A DNA stretch of 13,605 bases from JALUUH01 sp964636675 (lineage in GTDB: Bacteria > Pseudomonadota > Gammaproteobacteria > S012-40): NCBI GenBank assembly GCA_964636675.1, contig CAZWUO010000086.1, forward strand, positions 1 through 13,605, written 5' to 3'. Positions 1-8,424 of this stretch are shown piece after piece (within the stretch, counting starts at the first letter, position 1; every line of letters starts with the position of its first letter). Position numbers and translations under genes: made by a program. The notes under the pieces were generated by a model. The model was given only the letters and a program-made list of their open reading frames with translations, was not told the DNA's origin and searched no databases.

Positions 1-1561
1 TAGAAGCGACTTGACTGCTCGCACCACCCGCCAATCCGCTATTGAGGTTGCGTTCCCCGATAAAAAAATCTGCTGTAGTAATCGTCGCATCCGTTGAGAG
101 ATAAAAACCGACGCGAAAATAGCTTGCTGCTTCGCTGCCTTGGTTGTTAACGGTATTGTTAATGATGATGCTCTCGCCCCGAACACCTATCGTTGGTCCA
201 CTGACCGCGTCCATGATCAAATCCGGCCCCGTGCTTTGATTATATTTCACCGTGGCATAATCGAAATCAACAGCATCTTCTCTGACACCAGTCACATATA
301 CCGACCCGGATGGGCCAACAGATAAGGAGACAGCTACATCATCAAATCCGCTATCGTGGCGAACCGACCAAGCCTCAGCGCCTGTCGCAGCATCATACCT
401 AACGGTAGCAAAGTCAGTGAGATTGCCTACAGACTCCGCGCTGCTGCCGGTAACATAAAGATCACCCGTTTCATCCAAGGCCAGATCGCCTGGAATATCA
501 TCGCCACCATTGTCATACTGGGTAAGCCAAACCTCAATACCGGTACTGCTAGCGTATTTGACGGTGGCATAGTCAAACGTACCGGTGCCGTTTTTGCTTG
601 CTCCCGTTACATAAATATCACCCGCATCATCAATTCCGATTGCAACAGCTTGATCGGAATCACCATTGTCGTACCGCGAAACCCAAAGTTGATTGCCGGT
701 TAATGCATCGTATTTCAGCGTTGCATAGTCGTCCGCAATACCATTAGAACTGGAGCCAGTCACATAGAGACTGCCGACATTATCTAATACCAAATCAACC
801 GACTGATCCGTATATCCGTTGTCGTAAACGGCGACCCAGAGTTGCACGCCATAAACATCGTATTTAATGGTAGTATATTTATCTCCACTTGAACCGGTGA
901 TATAAATATTTCCGCCGTTATCCAGCACAAGCGCAGCCGCAGCCTCCTGAGAACTATCATCGTACTTGGCAACCCACAGCTGAGTACCCGCAGAATCGTA
1001 TTTGATGGTGGTATAATCTTGATTGTAATAATGATCTTCGCTGGAACCCGTAACATAAACATTACCACTGTCGTCAATTGCAAGCGCCGCCGCCGCATCA
1101 AAATTAGTATCGTGGTAATGCTTAACCCAAAGTTGGTTGCCTGACGAATCGTACTTAATGGTAACGAACTCGCCTTCGTTGTTTTCGATGATACGAGTTC
1201 CGGTAATATAAACATTGCCGCTATCATCGATAGCCAGATCAGCCGCGGTATCGTCCAAGCCGCCATCATAACTTGCCTGCCACACCAGAGCTCCTGAGGC
1301 GTCATATTTAATTGTGGTGATATCTTGGTTTAATCCTTCGACGGATGACCCTGTAACATAGACATTACCAATAGAATCGTGGGTGACTTTAACCGCGCTG
1401 TCGGCACCGTTGCCGAGTCCGTTGTAGTACACAGCCCAATCGTTTGCAGGCGTCGCAGATAACGCAAAACCAGAATAGACAATTCCAGTCGCCATAATTA
1501 TTCCAATTCTAAATCCCGCGACAATATCAGAATAACCAATCAATGCTTTGAAAACATTCAT
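1..1561 (-). CDS. Secreted SBBP beta-propeller repeat protein with CARDB-like domain (3' end outside window)
   Basis: The frame is open from ATG 1561 to the left edge (520 codons, no stop), so the C-terminus lies outside the window. The start is supported by a near-perfect Shine-Dalgarno, AAGGAGGAG at 1568-1576, 6 bases from the ATG. The N-terminus has a hydrophobic segment ending in ALSA (about residues 19-36), read as a Sec signal peptide. After it come eight repeats of about 50-55 residues with the pattern GNVYVTGSS, then TIKYD, then G..LWV..YD, typical of the SBBP family that builds beta-propellers. The repeats end near 'ATVKYNQSTGPDLI', and the last roughly 75 residues (IIINNTVNNQGSEAA, FYLSTDATI) resemble a CARDB adhesion domain. 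Expected location is the cell surface or outside the cell; no catalytic residues are visible. It is probably a large adhesin-like or matrix protein; the ligand is unknown. The family call is firm, the function is not. Confidence 0.85.
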   Translation of the reverse strand, partial: MNVFKALIGYSDIVAGFRIGIIMATGIVYSGFALSATPANDWAVYYNGLGNGADSAVKVTHDSIGNVYVTGSSVEGLNQDITTIKYDASGALVWQASYDGGLDDTAADLAIDDSGNVYITGTRIIENNEGEFVTIKYDSSGNQLWVKHYHDTNFDAAAALAIDDSGNVYVTGSSEDHYYNQDYTTIKYDSAGTQLWVAKYDDSSQEAAAALVLDNGGNIYITGSSGDKYTTIKYDVYGVQLWVAVYDNGYTDQSVDLVLDNVGSLYVTGSSSNGIADDYATLKYDALTGNQLWVSRYDNGDSDQAVAIGIDDAGDIYVTGASKNGTGTFDYATVKYASSTGIEVWLTQYDNGGDDIPGDLALDETGDLYVTGSSAESVGNLTDFATVRYDAATGAEAWSVRHDSGFDDVAVSLSVGPSGSVYVTGVREDAVDFDYATVKYNQSTGPDLIMDAVSGPTIGVRGESIIINNTVNNQGSEAASYFRVGFYLSTDATITTADFFIGERNLNSGLAGGASSQVAS

Positions 1562-1985
1562 AATATACTCCTCCTTGTGTATCGTATACGAATTGCTAAA
1601 GCTAAATAGTAATACGTAGTTGTAGCATCCTTTGCAACGTGACTATCGACAACAAAAAAAACATCAAGCAAGAAAAATCGATAGTGTTAATATCCTACAC
1701 GCCTAAGTTCGAAAAACAAGCTTTGTGAATCGCAATTTTTTGGCGCACAAATGACAGAAAAATAACGTGGATTTTAGATCACAACAATACCGTCATATAA
1801 AGCCTTCCAAGCGAAAGTAAAATAAAGTGCTCTACAGGCTCTACAGGTTGTAGCGGCTCACCCCAAGGTGAAATCTGGATTGACTCGAAAAATTAATGTA
1901 TTCATGACCTCAACATTTTTTCGAAGTGATCAAGTGCAGAGCCAAGGAAAATCGAAACTTCCCCAACGACTCAGGACATGCAGAA
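1562..1985. other. Intergenic region upstream of the SBBP gene
   Basis: 424 bases with no convincing gene. It holds the candidate promoter and palindrome described for the SBBP gene and a tandem 9-base direct repeat (TCTACAGGC/TCTACAGGT, 1831-1848). A 60-codon plus-strand frame at 1868-2050 has no ribosome binding site or recognisable motif and runs into the lipoprotein gene, so it is not called. No strong terminator was found after the lipoprotein gene. Confidence 0.6.
1609..1637 (-). promoter_or_regulatory. Candidate sigma-70 promoter for the SBBP gene
   Basis: On the minus strand TTGCAA (1637-1632) is followed after exactly 17 bases by TATTAC (1614-1609), about 47 bases before the ATG at 1561. 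Each box matches 4 of 6 consensus positions, so this is only a candidate. A perfect 10-base palindrome TCGTATACGA lies between it and the ribosome binding site (1582-1591) and could be an operator or chance. Confidence 0.3.
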
Positions 1986-2942
1986 TTATCCCTCTAAATC
2001 TTCAAACTTCCCTCTTCCAAACACCACATCAAACGGTACACAATGAATAATAATCCACGCATAATCATCGATCAGTACAGTCGGCGGCACGGCATAAGTC
2101 TGCAACCCAGAGGTAGATTGCAATGGTCCAAGATTAACACTGTTAACCGTTGGTGACTGAGTATTTGATAAGAAGACTTCCAATCCAGGGCCGTCTTCAA
2201 CTGAAAACCCAGTCGCAAAAACAACTTCTAATTTTCCTTCTGCCGTCACTTGCAACGTCGCTTCGCCGCTGATGTTATACCCTCCCACCGATTGAAAAGA
2301 CGCTACTCGACGATTGTTTTCAACTCTCACTGTTAAGGTGAGAACAGGACTAAACACATTACCTACACTTGCGGTAATGTTTACCGTCCCCGCAGATAAC
2401 ACATTAACCAAACCAAACTCATCCACTGTTGCAATTGCCTCGTCGTCACTCGCCCAAAAGATTGTTTCCGCGTCCAAGATAACACCATCAACATTAAAAA
2501 CGTCGGCAGACAATAACACAGCACTCCCAATCATAACGTTATTATCCGTATTATTGATAACAACTTTAGCCGGCACTAAAGGGTCATTAACAACCGTCAA
2601 TTCAACGATATTTGATTCCGTGACACCAGAACCATCTGTGGTGATCCTAGCGCTAATCTGACTTCGCCCCTCCGACACCCCAACGACTTTACCTTGCGCT
2701 GAAATTGTCGCGACATTCATATTACTCGAAAACCACTCAACTTCCAGATCAGTTTGCTCAACGCCTCGCGCATCAATAAACTTAGCGATATATTGAAAAC
2801 TATCACCGACGAGTAATCCTTGTCCGGCAGGAGAAACCTCTAGTTTGGCCAAACCCAGCGCTTTATCATTAGCCTCTTTCCCACAAGCTGAGATGAGCAA
2901 TATCGATAACACCGTTATATATATTTTAAAAAAAACACCCAT
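1986..2942 (-). CDS. Lipoprotein with two Ig-like (Big2) domains and a C-terminal DM13 domain
   Basis: The frame is open from 3026, but the start is placed at ATG 2942 because this gives a textbook lipoprotein signal (MGVFFKIYITVLSILLISAC, lipobox I-S-A-C, Cys20) and leaves 16 bases after the preceding gene's stop. The product has 318 residues. Residues about 31-120 and 124-205 are two BIG2-like Ig folds (VEWFSSNMNVATISAQGKVVGVSEG; IFWASDDEAIATVDEFGLVNV). Residues about 214-309 match the DM13 domain: GYNISGEATL, then GPGLEVFLSN, LGPLQSTSG, and the terminal HCVPFDVVFG with the conserved Cys301. DM13 is proposed in the literature to take part in electron transfer through that cysteine; this is not shown for bacterial lipoproteins of this type. 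It probably sits on the outer membrane and is co-transcribed with the Omp85-type barrel just upstream. The ribosome binding site is weak. Confidence 0.85.
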   Translation of the reverse strand: MGVFFKIYITVLSILLISACGKEANDKALGLAKLEVSPAGQGLLVGDSFQYIAKFIDARGVEQTDLEVEWFSSNMNVATISAQGKVVGVSEGRSQISARITTDGSGVTESNIVELTVVNDPLVPAKVVINNTDNNVMIGSAVLLSADVFNVDGVILDAETIFWASDDEAIATVDEFGLVNVLSAGTVNITASVGNVFSPVLTLTVRVENNRRVASFQSVGGYNISGEATLQVTAEGKLEVVFATGFSVEDGPGLEVFLSNTQSPTVNSVNLGPLQSTSGLQTYAVPPTVLIDDYAWIIIHCVPFDVVFGRGKFEDLEG

Positions 2943-2958
2943 ATTACAAACCCCGATT

Positions 2959-4272
2959 CTAAAAAAATTGTTGCAGGCCAAAAGAAACGTCAAAACCACC
3001 ATCGTCTCCCAAAGCCCTAGCAACATCTAAACGCGCATTAAAACGATAAATTTTAGGAGAAATAAATCTCAACCCAGCTCCTATACTTGAAAAATAAGTA
3101 TTGCCAGAATCCAATAAATTTTCGAATGAATCCGCAATGGCTCCAAAATCTGTAAACGCAACATGTTGTAAAACAAACCAACGAGATCGATAACTCGGAA
3201 CCCGATATTCAAGGTTAGCTTTCCAATAACTTGATCCTCTAAAGCGCCTATCGACATATCCCCTGACTTCAAATAATCCACCGAGATAAAATTGGTTTTG
3301 TAATAAATTCGATGTAGTGTGAGCAAAGACCAAATTAGCTCCAATATTTTGCTGTTGTTTAAGCTTCTTAAAATAAGTGTTTTTAATAATCACTTCAAAG
3401 CTATTATCATCAGAATAGAATTGTTTTGCTGTGGTTCGACTATCAATATTCATTTGCCAACCTGCAACTAAAAAACGATCATAATTCAACTCTCCAAGCT
3501 GCATATTCAACTCGATATAATTTTGTCGCGCATCCTTAGGTAGCGTAAAATTGACTTCCCGGTTTACCATCACTTGCTCATCTGTCAGCCCAAAATCATC
3601 GAAAGCGTCAATGACATAATCAATACCTCCACCAATAAACAACCATCTTGACAATTGTTTTTTAGTAAAAACATGTATTCTCTTTTTAGTATTATTAAAT
3701 GCACCCGATAAATCACCATCGGCATCATAAATAGGTTGGTTCAACATAAACTGCCAAAGATCGATACCCAACAATAATCGCTGGCCTAAAAAACGCGGAT
3801 TTCTAAACCATAAAACACCACCATCTTTGCCATTAATATTTTGATACTGGGCGCCTAATTCTATATATCGCCCAAATGAATTCACATCAAATGCACCAAT
3901 GACGTAGAAATTTGCCCCTCCCCCACCACCTAGTTTCGCGATAGGAATAACTGTCCAACGATCACTGACTATAATGTGAACCTCTACGACATTAGAATTT
4001 TTTTCAAAAACTCTAATCGTAACGTCTTCAAAAATTCGTAAATTTCTAAGCTTTCTAAGGCTATTAAGCACTTTTTTTTCAGCGAAAGTGTCTCCTATTG
4101 CAAAATCTAACTCACGTTCAATGACTTCATTTTTGGTTTTATGATTACCTTGAATCAAGATATCAACAATTAACTTTCCGCCAGCTTGGGATAAGGCAAT
4201 TTCAATCTTGTCATTCGCATTCGCTTTGCCATAAACAAAGCTAAATATAAAAAAAACAACGACTAATTTCAT
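2959..4272 (-). CDS. Omp85/BamA-superfamily outer-membrane protein with a single POTRA domain
   Basis: The frame is open from ATG 4320 (453 codons). Start candidates are 4320, 4299 and 4272, none with a good Shine-Dalgarno. I chose 4272 because it opens directly on a clean signal peptide (MKLVVVFFIFSFVYGKANA), giving 437 residues. One POTRA domain follows (about residues 35-99: VDILIQGNHKTKNEVIEREL, RKLRNLRIFEDVTI). The rest is a 16-strand-sized barrel that contains the Omp85 hallmark VRGY (residues 336-339, in GGLFEVRGYVDRRFRG) and ends in Phe, a typical outer-membrane assembly signal. BamA has five POTRAs and TamA three, so this is a reduced relative of the surface antigen D15 type. The lipoprotein gene starts 16 bases downstream, so the pair likely forms an operon, and the barrel may export or display that partner (inference). 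Confidence 0.88.
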   Translation of the reverse strand: MKLVVVFFIFSFVYGKANANDKIEIALSQAGGKLIVDILIQGNHKTKNEVIERELDFAIGDTFAEKKVLNSLRKLRNLRIFEDVTIRVFEKNSNVVEVHIIVSDRWTVIPIAKLGGGGGANFYVIGAFDVNSFGRYIELGAQYQNINGKDGGVLWFRNPRFLGQRLLLGIDLWQFMLNQPIYDADGDLSGAFNNTKKRIHVFTKKQLSRWLFIGGGIDYVIDAFDDFGLTDEQVMVNREVNFTLPKDARQNYIELNMQLGELNYDRFLVAGWQMNIDSRTTAKQFYSDDNSFEVIIKNTYFKKLKQQQNIGANLVFAHTTSNLLQNQFYLGGLFEVRGYVDRRFRGSSYWKANLEYRVPSYRSRWFVLQHVAFTDFGAIADSFENLLDSGNTYFSSIGAGLRFISPKIYRFNARLDVARALGDDGGFDVSFGLQQFF

Positions 4273-4468
4273 TGAGACCGGTTGATGCTCGAGTTTCATC
4301 ACTACTGTCGTAAGCTCCATTTTTGAGCGATGAAGCTTAGCAACAATTAGTCACAGAATTATCACATCTAAATTCACTTAATTAGAACGATCAAAAAGCA
4401 CACATCATGGGTTAAGAGAAATGAGCGGTTCCCGCTAAGAAAGCAGTTGGTGGCTGTTTTGGGATGAA

Positions 4469-4491
4469 CCTAGAATCCGCAGTTGATCGCT
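4469..4491 (+). repeat. Dispersed 23-base motif, copy 1
   Basis: This segment matches 13202-13224 at 20 of 23 positions, with the shared core TCCGCAGTT and flanks CCTAGA and CGCT. Both copies are intergenic, and in both the same strand reads forward. It could be the end of an insertion sequence or a genome-wide intergenic repeat; I cannot name the family. Confidence 0.5.
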
Positions 4492-4521
4492 TCGAAAAGG
4501 CGCTATGCGCATGAACACATC

Positions 4522-4545
4522 AACTTGAACTTGAACTTGAACTTG
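4522..4545 (+). repeat. Hexamer tandem array, four copies of AACTTG
   Basis: Four perfect head-to-tail copies of AACTTG, 24 bases, in non-coding DNA. A second, unrelated hexamer array occurs in the gap at 8757-8778; both lie close to a copy of the 20-base motif. Confidence 0.85.
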
Positions 4546-4631
4546 CGTCATGATGATCCAAAGCGTGTCCCTATTCAGGCTGACAGCCACGGAGTAATTC
4601 TCGATTTAGGAAATGGAGCTTTGCATCCTTA

Positions 4632-4651
4632 ATATACCCGTGGCGTTATAG
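4632..4651 (+). repeat. 20-base intergenic motif, copy 1
   Basis: The sequence ATATACCCGTGGCGTTATAG is identical over 20 bases to 8736-8755. The flanks differ apart from single bases. It lies 41 bases downstream of the response regulator stop codon (in that gene's direction). Confidence 0.75.
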
Positions 4652-4691
4652 TATGACGCATCAAATTTTCCTATGCCAAGTCAAAAAATAT

Positions 4692-5900
4692 TTAAAATAA
4701 CTCGACTGAGGAGACATCATCTAAATCGCTATCTCCATCGGTATATTTTGTTGGGGTTAAGATTGCGTCAACTAATTGATTTTGCTTTTTCGAGAGTGTT
4801 TGTATCTTCAATAAGACCATTTCAAATGCCTCTCTGATATCTTGTCCAGCATGTGTAATGGTAATTGCTTTTCCAGTTGAATCTGAGACTTTGTTGAGTA
4901 TAAACTCTTCCTGATCCTCTTCTAATCCCATGCTAGGAAGGCTAACTGTCAATTCCTCCAACATATCACGCAGTAGTGAAATACTCCTTTCTTGGTTTTC
5001 ATTTAGAGACTTTGTTAACTCGACGAATACCTGCTGGATCGCAGAAAAGGCATCATTGAGTTCGCGTGTTTGATCTCTGAGAGCTGATTCAGTGCAAATT
5101 GAAACAATTCTATTATTCGCCGTTCCCATCATCGCAGGGAGAATATCCTTAATGCGTCCATAACGTTCCATATCGTCAATGGGCATATTTTTAATTAACA
5201 CCGAAAGGTTGGGATAGTTGATTTGGGTACGACAACCAAAATCGTAGAAACGCTTTTCATTATGTAACATGCTCACGAGTTGATTTTCTAATGGAGTCAC
5301 TTTTCCGCAGTTGGAAAACCAGTATTTTTTATCCGCAACAGAAGCCATAATAATGCATTTAAGTTTGAATCCATTAACCACCTGGTTGAAATAATCGATG
5401 AGACTCTCTAGATCATTCGCGTCGTGACTTTTTTCTACGAATGACATGGCCTGGCCCAATTCGTTGCTTCCAGACATGGCGATATATGCTGTTTTTTGGG
5501 CTTCCTCAATCTGAGTACGCAATTTCATCTGTTCATTTTGAAGTTCTGTTAATACACTAATTTTTGCGATCAAATCTTCTGGAACAAAAGGTTTAACCAC
5601 ATAATCTGAGCCGCCAGATTCGTAACCTTGCATACGTTGACGTAGCGAACTATGTGAGGAAAGAAATACAACTGGAATATGTTGTGTAGCTGGATTTTGT
5701 TTCAGTGCATCACAGACTTCATAGCCATTCATGCCAGGCATTTCAACATCTAATAGAATAACATGTGGTTTTTCCTCAATCGCTTGTTCAATTCCTTCGG
5801 CACCATTGAAGGTATGTGAAACTTCAAATTGGCTAACAAGAGCTCTATCAATTACTTTGTGGGTTATTTTATCATCATCAATAACAAGGATTTTATACAT
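4692..5900 (-). CDS. Response regulator with N-terminal receiver and unrecognised C-terminal effector region
   Basis: 402 residues from ATG 5900. Residues 1-120 are a complete CheY-like receiver: acidic pocket Asp8-Asp9-Asp10, phospho-acceptor Asp51 in HVILLDVEMPG, Ser81 at the switch Ser/Thr position (VVFLSSHSS) and Lys103 in SDYVVKPF. A helical linker follows (about 120-140). The remaining ~260 residues are predicted soluble, rich in helices, with an acidic tail (DGDSDLDDVSSVELF). No DNA-binding, GGDEF, EAL, HD-GYP, PP2C or kinase motif is visible, so output may be by protein contact. No histidine kinase gene is nearby, so it is an orphan regulator. The binding site is weak (a GAG about 9 bases before the ATG). 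Receiver assignment is firm; the output is unknown. Confidence 0.9.
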   Translation of the reverse strand: MYKILVIDDDKITHKVIDRALVSQFEVSHTFNGAEGIEQAIEEKPHVILLDVEMPGMNGYEVCDALKQNPATQHIPVVFLSSHSSLRQRMQGYESGGSDYVVKPFVPEDLIAKISVLTELQNEQMKLRTQIEEAQKTAYIAMSGSNELGQAMSFVEKSHDANDLESLIDYFNQVVNGFKLKCIIMASVADKKYWFSNCGKVTPLENQLVSMLHNEKRFYDFGCRTQINYPNLSVLIKNMPIDDMERYGRIKDILPAMMGTANNRIVSICTESALRDQTRELNDAFSAIQQVFVELTKSLNENQERSISLLRDMLEELTVSLPSMGLEEDQEEFILNKVSDSTGKAITITHAGQDIREAFEMVLLKIQTLSKKQNQLVDAILTPTKYTDGDSDLDDVSSVELF

Positions 5901-6111
5901 TATATGTTACTCGTTTATTTGGAAAATAACTGCAGCAAAACTCCTAATTGTATCGGCACGAGCTAGTACAATATGAGTCTTTATTTAAATCAAAAAGTAT
6001 CAAAATAATAGTTGAATATCGAAGAGATAATATGGCTAATGCTCTAGGGGGGTGCTACCTTTATACCCCACCAACATATTTTTTAGCGTCTTCTCATTTC
6101 TCTAACATCAG

Positions 6112-6979
6112 TTACTTGGAAAAAGTATTTCGATATTCTTGAGGATTATTGCCAAACCATTGCTTGAATGCCCTAGAAAAAGCACTGCTTTCAGAAAAAC
6201 CCAGCATGAAAGCGATATCGTTAATGCTTAAAGTATGTTGCTGTAAATAATCCGTTGCCAATTTTTTTCTGGTTGTTTCAAGTACGTCTTGAAAAGATGT
6301 ATTTTCTGCTTTGAGATTTCGCGCAAGAGTCCGTCGGTTCATATTCATTTTTTCAGCAATAATATCGAGATTTAGGCGACCAGTTGGCAATTGCTTAATA
6401 ATGAGTTGCTGCGTCTGTAGCTTTAAGCTTTTATCAGTACGCAATTCCTTTAATAATGCTCTTCCTTGTTTCTGAACTAAATCATCCAGATAATCGTTAT
6501 AGGATTTACTCGGTAAGCTTAGAATATCTTTACTGAATACTAAGATATTGTTTTGTTGTTCAAAAAACAGCTGAGAAGAAAAAATTTTTTCATACTCAGA
6601 GAGATAGTCTGGCGCTCGGTATTGCAAATGTACCTCAATAGGTTGAATGATGCTCCCTGTAAAAGCATTCATCCAATTTAATGCCATCGCAAAAGTGCGT
6701 TCTATACCATAGATCGTAAATGCCTCGGATGCTTGTATTTCAAAAATGAACTGAATATTTTCGTTTTTCTCGCTTAGTTTAAAGTGATCAGACTCAGCAA
6801 TCAGCCGCATGCCACAGCGAAACTAATTGTTGCACCGGAATCCTGGCATCTGGATTAACAAAATGTTCAGCTTGCAATCCGCTCATTATAGTCAATTGCT
6901 CAATGGGAGCACCCTGTTGAGTAGCATAATAATATAATTCTTTTACTGAGCTAGCGTGCACAGTGAGGTCTTTATTCAT
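6112..6979 (-). pseudogene. AraC-family transcriptional regulator (OruR/GadX-like), broken by internal deletion and frameshift
   Basis: Two overlapping frames encode the two ends of one AraC-type regulator. Frame A (6979-6794, 61 codons, from ATG 6979) is the start of an Arabinose_bd-type N-terminal domain and stops at TGA just after SLWHAADC. Frame B (6810-6112) carries the rest of that domain (RLIAESDHFKL onward, FTIYGIERTFAM) and an intact C-terminal HTH: RLNLDIIAEKMNMNRRTLARNLK and INDIAFMLGFSESSAFSRAF. In relatives about 50-60 residues separate the W.AA motif from the RLI segment; here they nearly abut at about 6797-6810, in different frames. This indicates a deletion not divisible by three. 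A shortened 232-residue product from ATG 6810 is formally possible but would lack a complete sensor domain. The neighbouring nitroreductase fragment on the other strand may have been its target. Confidence 0.8.
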
Positions 6980-7027
6980 CTATTTTCTTTTACCTAGGGA
7001 TGGAGCTTCTAAAACAATACATACCCC

Positions 7028-7327
7028 ATTGATAATTATAATGGAGTCGAACTGTCCCGAATTTCAGTTTCAGCAATCGATTTATATGCTGATGTTAAAC
7101 GAAATACGGGTGTCATTGATCCTCTATTGAGAGAAATGCATATGGGAATTGGCTGTGCTTTAGAGAATCTCTTGCTCGCTGCAAAGGCGCATGGATACTC
7201 ATACCGGTTGGACTATTTTCCAAACCCGTCTGAGCCAACGCACACTGCTAGTATCAAGTTTAGCAAAGATGAGGCCATCTCTTCCGCACTTTACCACGCC
7301 ATTCCGCATCGGTCATCCGAGATCTAA
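7028..7327 (+). pseudogene. Internal fragment of an Acg-like FMN nitroreductase family protein
   Basis: The frame is open from a stop at 7010-7012 to TAA 7325-7327, with no ribosome binding site at a plausible start. The translated stretch reads IDLYADVKRNTGVIDPLLRE, then MGIGCALENLLLAAKAHGYS, YRLDYFPNPSEPTHTASI and ALYHAIPHR. This order follows the central part of Acg-type nitroreductases (ID-L-AD-R, DP--RE, G-ALENL-LAA--GY, FP-P--P, AIP-R). Homology starts inside the protein and stops abruptly at 'HAIPHR', so the N-terminal and C-terminal flavin-binding parts are missing. It is a remnant, not a functional enzyme. It is divergent from the damaged AraC gene, the usual arrangement of a regulator and its target. 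The family call is from motif memory and moderate in strength. Confidence 0.6.
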
Positions 7328-7405
7328 AGCCCTGCTCAGTCCACGACGCCATCTTCGTTCAGTCATTTTATAGCCAAAACATATTGCTACCATCAAGGGA
7401 TAAAA

Positions 7406-8308
7406 ATGAAAAACACTCAATTATTATTTATTTGTTCACTCTTAGTGACATCAATAGTCAGCGCCGCTGGCCCTGAATACAGAGATTTTCTTATAGCGCA
7501 GCAACCTATGCCCGATATTCTGTTGCTTAAGCAAGACCTAGTCTCTGTTGAGACTCATTTAGAATATAAGAATAATATTTCAAGCAGCGCTAAGTTAAGC
7601 CATAAAAAAACCTTGCTTGATATGAGCCCTGCTTTTATTACAAATAAACCAAAATCTTTTAGTGTCTTTGGTCTGGGTTATATGAGAGATGACTTTGGTT
7701 CGCTAAATGGGTCGCTAAATAGTACTATTTTAGCAAGCTACTATTCGGGTGTTTATACCAGCATATTTGCAATTTCAGAATTGCATTCATCTTGGTTTTT
7801 GAGTGGTTATTTATCTTATGGTATATTTTCGGAAAACAATATCAATCGTAGTTATAAAAGTGGAAAAATATTTTCTATCGCCAGTTTAGCTTACAAAAAA
7901 AATAGTCGGCAAGTTTATAAACTAGGAATATTATATAATTCAAATTTTGGCCAGGAAATAATATTGCCTACTTTAGGTGTGACTTACTCGCGGAATTCTT
8001 ACGTTCTTGACGCGTTAATACCTCTCTATATTTCATTACGAAAAGTTCATTCGAAAAAATGGCATAGCATTCTTAAAGCTGAGCTTTCTTATGCCAGTTA
8101 TTATGACCAAAATCAAAACGACATTTTAGAAATTTCAGGTAGCGAAGTTGGGTTTTCTGTTGAATATAATGTGTATCGTTTAGTTTGGTTGCAGGCGGGA
8201 GGCAGTTATGTCGGTGAAACACAACTGAGTTGGTTAAAAGAAAATAATAATTTTGCGTCTATAGATAATGGATATAAGTTTGCTGGAGGTGTTAATATAC
8301 GTTTTTAG
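7406..8308 (+). CDS. Putative outer-membrane beta-barrel protein
   Basis: 300 residues from ATG 7406, preceded by AAGGGA at 7395-7400 with a 5-base gap. A standard Sec signal peptide is present (MKNTQLLFICSLLVTSIVSA, cleavage near residue 20-21). The mature part, after about residue 80, alternates polar and hydrophobic or aromatic residues in short strands with turns (SVFGLGYMRDDFG, SWFLSGYLSYGIF, KLGILYNSNFGQE, VWLQAGGSYVGETQLSW) and ends GGVNIRF with a terminal Phe, as in outer-membrane barrels. Size and pattern suggest 10-14 strands; DUF6268-like barrels are a possible family, unverified. It is the only intact plus-strand gene in the window and stands alone. The gene is clearly AT-rich. 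Function unknown. Confidence 0.8.
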   Translation: MKNTQLLFICSLLVTSIVSAAGPEYRDFLIAQQPMPDILLLKQDLVSVETHLEYKNNISSSAKLSHKKTLLDMSPAFITNKPKSFSVFGLGYMRDDFGSLNGSLNSTILASYYSGVYTSIFAISELHSSWFLSGYLSYGIFSENNINRSYKSGKIFSIASLAYKKNSRQVYKLGILYNSNFGQEIILPTLGVTYSRNSYVLDALIPLYISLRKVHSKKWHSILKAELSYASYYDQNQNDILEISGSEVGFSVEYNVYRLVWLQAGGSYVGETQLSWLKENNNFASIDNGYKFAGGVNIRF

Positions 8309-8424
8309 GATAAAAAAACTAGCATCCCCTTTTTTTTTATACCGGCACAACCCTGATTATCTTTAACTTTTAACCACGCGGTGAAAAGCTTATCAATATC
8401 TAAAACTTGGGTAATATTAACCAT
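8305..8424 (-). pseudogene. Truncated N-terminus of a group II intron-like reverse transcriptase
   Basis: ATG 8424 has a GGAG 8 bases upstream. The 39-codon frame begins with about 29 residues that match the N-terminus of bacterial reverse transcriptases: LDIDKLFTAWLKVKDNQGCAGI, where relatives read 'L..AW.KVR.NKG.AGVDG'. Right after AGI the sequence turns into a poly-A (poly-T on the plus strand, 8331-8338) tract and an unrelated tail that overlaps the stop of the barrel gene by four bases. The catalytic YADD region and everything after motif 0 are absent. It is a remnant of a larger RT gene cut at about 8338; group II intron, CRISPR-associated or other RT classes cannot be distinguished from this length. 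Confidence 0.55.

Larger units (their letters stand above)
4273..4691. other. Gene-free region between the Omp85 gene and the response regulator gene
   Basis: 419 bases without a supported gene; both flanking genes are on the minus strand, so the promoter of the Omp85 operon and the end of the response regulator transcript should lie here. It holds a hexamer array (4522-4545) and one copy each of two short motifs that recur in other intergenic regions (4469-4491 and 4632-4651). Short forward frames are present, but none has a binding site or recognisable protein. The mix suggests remains of a mobile or repetitive element. Confidence 0.55.

Noticed and set aside
784..1305. 173-codon minus-strand frame inside the SBBP gene
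   Set aside because: It is an out-of-frame reading of the SBBP repeats, whose own frame has signal peptide, binding site and family repeats.
1868..2050. 60-codon plus-strand frame between the SBBP and lipoprotein genes
   Set aside because: No ribosome binding site, no recognisable motif, and it overlaps the 3' end of the well-supported lipoprotein gene.
6035..6085. Possible G/C-rich terminator hairpin after the AraC pseudogene
   Set aside because: The GGGG/CCCC arms pair imperfectly with a long loop and no T-run follows on the minus strand.
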